Positions 58,541 to 64,000 of a DNA stretch of 64,000 bases are shown here, one piece after another. The stretch lies in assembly GCA_015680685.1 (NCBI GenBank), contig MNCI01020297.1, forward strand, positions 301,960 through 365,959, read 5' to 3'. Origin of the DNA: Gnetum montanum (Eukaryota; Streptophyta; Gnetopsida; Gnetales; Gnetaceae). Under the pieces are notes generated by a model. That model did not search any database. It was not told the DNA's origin and saw only the letters and a program-made list of their open reading frames with translations. Made by a program: the position numbers and the translations under genes. Within the stretch, counting starts at the first letter, position 1; every line of letters starts with the position of its first letter.

Positions 58541-59937
58541 GTATAACGTCGTTGGCTCACATCCACAACCCTATAAACAAGCGTGTGAATAGTGCCAACT
58601 TCCTAGAGAGCATGGGGTGGGACGTTGCAGTTTTAGAATGTAGTTCATGATGACAAGAAAACACCCTCTAAAACATGTGCAGCGCCACTACCCTTGGCAT
58701 CTTACTGATCCTCTAGAGATGTCATTTGACATCTTTCTGACCTTCCGGAGCTACCACTACCACAACCTGTCATCTTGGTAGTAGCTCCCATTGTCAGTGC
58801 TTGCTGCTGGAGTCCCAACACTATTGTGGCCCAACCACAAAGTTGCTACTCTCTAGCCCCTACCATCATCTAAGCCCAAAAGACATTTAGCTATTAGGCT
58901 TATCACATTACAACTAAACTGCATGATGTTTGCCTTGGGCAGGGACTACTGAGCACTCGCATCACTGCAACTCCTAGCCTCCTCAGTGTCAACCCCTTCA
59001 GTCTGCCGCTACCAGACCCACTACTAGCCTTCATGCTTTAGACGTCGCATGCCTCAGCAACAATGCTTGCTACTTCAGTAGTGTTTAAAGCAAGTGGGAT
59101 TATGCCCTCACCTCATTTCATGGTTACGTTTTTTTGGTTTTCTTTCTATTGCATTTGCAGGATACAGGTCAAGATGGCATTGGTGAAAGATGTGTTTCGC
59201 TAGGGAGATAGGATGCTACATTATTCTGAGGTGATCGTTCTGACTAGTTTAGCTACTTGGGAGTGCACATCTCACCCTCCCTCTTAACCCTCTTCACCTC
59301 ATTTCTTACACCCACAATTTTCCTTTTCACATCTCTTTTACAAGCTTTCTTGATGCATATAAAGCCCTCCCACATGCTCAACCACAAAGTCCATGATGCA
59401 CGTAATGCAGCTTGCTACATGGAAAGCATCTATAGGTAGCTCAAAGCCCCACATTGATGTAACACAACTCATCTTGGGGAGGAAACACCTGTCCTGCAAC
59501 AATAAGGTTGTTTGTAAGTCAATGTGGCTAAATAGCAAAAGAAATGCATAGAAGCATAAAAGGGCAAAAGAGCTAAAAGAAAAAGAAGCGTGCCCAAAAC
59601 AAATGGCACACCAGTTTTTTCACAATGACCATATCTAAGGATCCTAACGAGAGGTCAAAAGCTAGCAAAAGAAAGATGCCCATGTGGGCTGACTCCCTCA
59701 CAAGCACTCTGATGAGGGATTGCACTATGTTATATCTTTTCCTTTCCTGAACTTGTTCCCTCAAGTCCACCCTTTTCCACTTTCCCTACATGACTATCTG
59801 AATACTCCCAAGCACAAAAAAGCAACATCTAATCGACCACTAGAGAGAGATGTTGGCGTCTTGTTCTTCATGGTATTTTGTATTCTTTGTTGACGTCTCT
59901 CAGGCAGATCCTCTAGACGTCGACAAAGAGGGGCCTT
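58541..59937 (+). other. XY 3' region, no gene
   Basis: No domain seen. TTTGGTTTTCTTTCTATTGC leads to ATTTGCAG at 59160, a strong splice-acceptor look-alike. A polypurine tract AAAGAGGGG at 59925-59933 precedes the LTR. Confidence 0.6.
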
Positions 59938-61823
59938 TGAAACACCATAAAATTTTAGGACCCTGATGCTTCAGTAGAGCCTTGGAATTTGGGCAAGGAT
60001 TTCCACAAGTGCAACATCACAATGGGCCATTAGAATTGTGTAGGAACTAAGGATAGACTATACAGTCTAACAAGTTTTCTATCTCTAGGACTGATAGGCC
60101 TACTAGACTCTCCAGCCTACCCAACTAGACAATTAGCCTAGCTGACAATCTACCCAAGGACCATGCTAGGAGTTGTTGAAAGTGTTTAGGATGATCTAAA
60201 CAGTTTAGCAAGTTTTCTAACAGAGAAATATGCTATGCTACGCTAAGCTGCATAGCGTAGTAAGCCTTGAAGAGACCAATTAAGCATCCAAGATGCAAGA
60301 TGATATCAAGTCAATCTTCCAAAGAATCTGTTCATGTTACAACTATCAAGCAAGATTGCTTCAAAAACATAGGGTGCTATGCTATGCTACGCCATGCAGC
60401 GTAGCATAGTGTAGCAGGGATACGGTGCACAAAGGCCCCCTTGTCAAGTGACTGCAACAAGAGGATTGCACTTGACAACGCTTCGGCCTCCAAAATTGGC
60501 TGTCCCACTTAACCCTCTAGCCTCAAGCAAGGTTTCTTAGTAAAAAATGATAGATTAAACAAGGATGCATGACACATTGGTTACTACGCTATGCTACGCT
60601 ACATAACATAGCACAATGTAGCAATGATGCAAAAATAATAAAATTCCGCAAGGATGAACTCAGCAAGTCTAAAGGCTTTCCAGCATAGAGGACAAAAGTT
60701 GCAGTTGTTTGCTTGACTAAGCCTTAGAAAAATGCTCTCAGTTTCTATGTAAGGCCTCTGTTAAAATTGGTGGCTACGCTATGCTACGCTACGTAGTGTA
60801 GCAGAACATAGCGAGTAGTTACTTTTGCTACGTCAATGTGCTAAACAGTGTAAGTAGTGCAACACTTGCATGGAGGCATCAAAACACCTTTGGTTAGCTC
60901 CAAAACTTGTTGGCAATGGTCATTCTTTCCCTAACACCTCTTCAGCAGATAAACTCAGCAAGTTTGCTTCATTTTTCATACCTCTCGTCAATCCCCAAAA
61001 TTTTCCCTACGCTTGACCCTGCTTGCAAGAGTAGGGAAGACGTAGTCCTGGAGCATAGGCTCCATTTTGTTTTCATTGTTGGCATGCTTTCTAGATTTTG
61101 GCACATGTAGATTTAGTAGTATGGTCACAGCGTAACAAGGTTCACATTCGGCATTGCACACCTACATAGTACAACCATGTTTACACTATGTGGGGCCTAG
61201 GACACATGGCATCTAGACCACGTTTTTCTCTTGCTCCTAGCCCTATAAATACCTCAAGAAGCAATGCTCAAAAGGTTGGATTTTTGCGTGGTTGGCTTTC
61301 GGAAAGCATAGCTGGCATTTTTGAGCACTTCGGTTGGCTTTGAGTTTTCTTGTTGGCTCCAGAAATCCCTTTGTGAGCTTAGCTTTTTGGCAATCCTAAA
61401 TATCAAGCTACCGACTATAGGTTAGAGATCTATGACCATATTGCTCTGTGTAAGCTATGCCTCTTTAGTGTTACATGTTCAGTTGTACACCTTCCAACAA
61501 AACAAAGGATCAAATTTGTGACCTTGGGGCTATGCACTTTCTTACCCAAGTCTATTTTGCTATTTATTTACTATCATCGTGTTTTTCACTTTTTTCATCA
61601 TTTTACATTTATTGATCATCGATTTACTTCACATACATTGTTTCCAAAATGAATGTTTATGAAAGGTTGAGATACACCGATTAAGTCCCTATCTGATTGA
61701 CCAGATCATTTAGAGCACCCTGTTTTCATTTCTCTCTAACACAACCCTTGCATGGATCTGAGGTGAAACTATTTGTCCAACAACCTCTCAGTGTTCCAAC
61801 CACTGATGTTTTCAGTCACTACA
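59938..61823 (+). repeat. XY 3' LTR, family Y
   Basis: 1886 bp, TGAAACACCATAAAATTTTA to CAGTCACTACA. The start matches Y1 and Y2 LTRs and polypurine tracts; the end matches the Y1 LTR end. TATA box TATAAATA at 61244-61251, after AGCCC as in Y1. U3 has four hairpin-like arrays (see 60220-60830). No matching left LTR exists in the window. Confidence 0.75.
60220..60830 (+). repeat. Four inverted-repeat clusters in XY 3' LTR U3
   Basis: Around 60230, 60372, 60585 and 60775 the words GCTATGCTACGCT and CATAGCGTAGC face each other, for example CTACGCTATGCTACGCTACG followed by TAGTGTAGC. Each cluster could fold into a hairpin. Confidence 0.8.
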
Positions 61824-61828
61824 ATACT

Positions 61829-63522
61829 GAGAATGACTCTTAAGTGAACAAGAGCAAAGAGTAGGCACAAGTGGTGGGGACCATCTACATACTGATCAAA
61901 AATGAGTTACCTAAATGAGGTGGCTTAAACAATTATTATGATGGGTGAAGGTGGATTCATTTTCTCGGTCCAAAGAACACAATTGTCCATGAGGTTAAAT
62001 CTTGGTGTTGGAGAGGTCATGATATCTCTTGTAGAATAACAACCACTTTCAAAAATTCCTGGGAATGTTCTGACCCTCTCGGTGTACTTGGAGGAAGATG
62101 AGGGGGCAATAGTATTTGTGATGCAATACCAAGGGTAAGAGATAGTAGTAGAGATGGTTACTAATTGAATTACTAAAGCACTCAATGTACCTGTGGAATT
62201 TATACTAGATGGCACTATACTCAAGGATGTGTAGACATTTGTAGGGATCACAAGTGGTAGAATAAATGTAGCACAACATGAAGAACTTCTAGCACAACTG
62301 GTTGGAGTTGGGCAATCACTTCTAATTATCTTTAACCTTCCAAATAATATTACTAAAACCTAGTCAAAGTTTCTAGAGGCAAGGGTCAAGAACATCATCT
62401 TAGAGGGGCAACTTGAAATAGCCAAGGAGTTGAATGATTGCTTGGCTGCTAAAGTTGCCAAATTAAGAGCCTAGATTGCCAACTTTACATTCCTTAATCT
62501 AACATTTACAAGAGATGAAGCTATTGAACAACTTTATACTAGACTAAAAGGAGTTGAGGGTGTAATGGAAATAGTGGTGTTCTATCATTCCTTGGTAGAG
62601 GCCACACAACAAAAAATTTAGAAGGCCTTGGATCAGACCTACGAGGAGAATGTATAGTTGATCATAGAGAACCATTGCTAAGGGAATGTTGATGAGCACA
62701 AAAAATAATTAATTGACTTTATCCATCAATAGTAGGAGAAATTGGCTAGAGAAAATGTAGAATTGAGGAGATTGATAGTAGAAAATAGAAACCTCTCCAT
62801 GGAGGAGGCTCATGCCGTTTGCCAGAAGCCTGTAATTGAGGTCAGTGTACAAAAAGAAGTAAATTTGAGAGAGTTAAGGCTCATTATAGGGATTAGGTTG
62901 GTGTACAAAAAAGAAGTAAATGAAAAAAACGTCTATTTGGCAAAGGTTAAAGTCAATGAAACCCTTTAACAACTCTAGCAAGGAAGAGAATTGTGGCAGT
63001 CTATCATTAATGGGATAGATGCCTACAATAAGGCAAAAATCCACATGAAGGAGTTTCAAATCAAGGATATGGTAGAATATATGAAACTCGCCAATCTTTG
63101 ATATGTAAATTTGGCCACAAGAAATAGGTGGCTAGCTCGTACTTGTTATACGAGGCTGAGTTCAAGCATCACAAAGATACCAAGCAAAAGCTTGCAATGA
63201 AAAAAACTGAACTTGAAGATCTCAAGGGTAAATACAATGATCAAACATTTACCACTGAGTACCTAGCCAGAAGGATGAAAAACTACTAAGAGATGCAAAA
63301 TAGAATAAGGAATTTGATGTTAAATACAAATAGTTCACTGCCTGGTTTGTCGATGTAAAGGAGATGTTCCCTGTAATTCCTTGTCCATGGGATATCCACA
63401 TTCTAATCCACATTGGTGATGCCACGTGGATTGTAAATGATCCCTAGGGTAAGGAGGAGAAGATGAAGGCATTATTGGATGCCTTTTGCATTCCACCAGA
63501 GGTTGCAGCCACAACAAGATAA
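61829..63522 (+). pseudogene. Family X ORF2 remnant, right part
   Basis: Homologous to X2 from about 22800 to 24340. Frames read LEEDEGAIVFVMQYQG (62090), a coiled-coil block with LARENVELRRLIVENRNLSM and EEAHAVCQKPVIEVS (62740-62850), and MFPVIPCPWDIHILIHIGDA with VNDP and ALLDAFCIPPEV (63365-63510). A TAA at 63520 ends it. The N-terminal half is missing. Many stops. It belongs either to X3 or to the X element whose LTR starts at 32198. Confidence 0.75.
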
Positions 63523-63844
63523 CAAAAATCACCTAAACCACTGCACATGTTTGAAACTAACGAAGGTCTTTTAGAACCTTAGGAGCCTCCAATACCTAGG
63601 AGTATTTGATCTTCTTCATTGTCTTCATGCCATCAAAGGATGTGCTATCCAATTTTGTATAGTCATGTCATGGTGCTCAATTTTATGTCATGAACACCAC
63701 AATTTTTGTAATGTGTTGATTTGTACACATGGGCACTCAATTTTATTATGTTAGATGGTTATGTTAAGAGTTAGTCAATAATCCCATACCTTCTTAATTT
63801 TGTAAAGGAATGCGAGGAAGAGTTTTCATTTAGTTGTGAGGGTA
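63523..63844 (+). other. Family X 3' untranslated region with polypurine tract
   Basis: GTCAATAATCCCATACC (63775) matches X2 at 24547. The tract TTAGTTGTGAGGGTA directly precedes the LTR. Confidence 0.7.
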
Positions 63845-64000
63845 TGATGAGCATCAAAGTGTCATGTCGATGGGGTCCCATTTACATGGTGTTGCCTCAT
63901 CAATGGGGTTGCATTAATGTAGCATTTGCTACATCTACAAGGCCCTATTGATGCAACCCAACAATAAAAACTATAAATACAAGATCAAAACTGTGTTTAA
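63845..64000 (+). repeat. Family X 3' LTR start, cut by window end
   Basis: Begins TGATGAGCATCAAAGTGTCA; TATA box at 63972-63979. Its U3 words (GTCGATGGGG, CCCATTTACATGG) are closer to the LTR at 32198 than to that at 29336. Confidence 0.75.

Larger units (their letters stand above)
32198..61823 (+). mobile_element. XY: composite LTR element with X left end and Y right end
   Basis: The left end is a family X LTR, primer site, gag and a protease-like segment (to about 36480). The right part is family Y: TTAAACT repeats, pol, polypurine tract and a family Y LTR ending CAGTCACTACA at 61823. ATACT occurs directly before the left end (32193-32197) and directly after the right end (61824-61828). 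Y2 is inserted in the pol at LPLELQ. Two unlike LTRs cannot come from one normal reverse transcription, so this is a recombinant, or an insertion followed by loss of a Y 5' half with ATACT matching by chance. The right LTR end was fixed by homology with Y1 (CCACTGATGTTTT). Confidence 0.65.
29336..64000 (+). mobile_element. X3: family X element holding the composite XY, runs off the window
   Basis: A 5' LTR (29336-30171), tRNA-Asp-like primer site (30172) and gag (30337-32197) are clear. Gag is cut at 32197 by the start of XY. A family X ORF2 remnant resumes at 61829 and a new X LTR starts at 63845. Whether that right part belongs to X3 or to the element whose 5' LTR is at 32198 is not certain: the U3 words at 63860-63900 (CATGTCGATGG, CCCATTTACA) resemble 32198 more than 29336. 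X3 sits in X1 in opposite orientation; its left flank is GGAGA. Confidence 0.7.

Overview
This window looks like plant nuclear DNA made almost entirely of nested, decayed retrotransposons. I see no intact host gene, tRNA, rRNA or CRISPR array. The pointers to a plant are long-LTR Ty3/gypsy elements with a second RNase H domain in pol, an L1-type LINE, a primer-binding site that fits plant tRNA-Asp, and short AT-rich introns in one captured gene. The depth of nesting suggests a large, repeat-rich genome; a gymnosperm is plausible, but the species cannot be read from the sequence.

Two LTR families dominate. Family X has LTRs that run TGATGA...CTCATCA, a tRNA-Asp-like primer site, a gag gene and a second unrecognised coiled-coil gene (ORF2), and no pol. 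Family Y has LTRs that start TGAAACACC, a primer site close to TTGGCGCTAGAAGGAGGG, gag-protease and, in complete members, pol with RT, RNase H, a second RNase H and integrase.

Layout. 1-606: end of a family X LTR. 607-3731 and 12032-about 12780: one L1-like LINE split by Y1 (3732-12026, minus strand, gag-protease only, target duplication TCCTA). About 12780-15283: unassigned AT-rich DNA. 15284-29335: X1 (minus strand), split by X2 (15769-25491, target duplication AGTAA), which itself carries a minus-strand solo LTR (21649-22290, duplication CCTAA). From 29336: X3, interrupted after gag by a composite element XY (32198-61823, flanked by ATACT). XY has a family X left end and a family Y right end, and is itself split by Y2 (39977-57839, duplication GCAGG/ACAGG). 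After 61823 come an ORF2 remnant and the start of another X LTR at 63845.

The main discovery candidate is inside Y2. Between its protease (ends 46018) and its reverse transcriptase (starts about 51677) lies a multi-exon gene on the opposite strand (51040 to 46581). Its exons join in frame through introns of 74-109 nt, and it encodes an FCP1/NIF-like HAD domain that has lost its catalytic aspartates, then a retroelement-type domain and a charged tail. The sense strand seems to remove the whole block as an intron, because a 3' splice site 11 nt before the pol ATG is shared by Y2 and XY. The block is bordered by short TTAAACT repeats and by CpG-rich GCGTATACGC palindromes that also fill the Y2 LTRs. 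Other leads are the uncharacterised ORF2 of family X, the hybrid-ended composite, and the fast-changing palindromes in LTR promoters.
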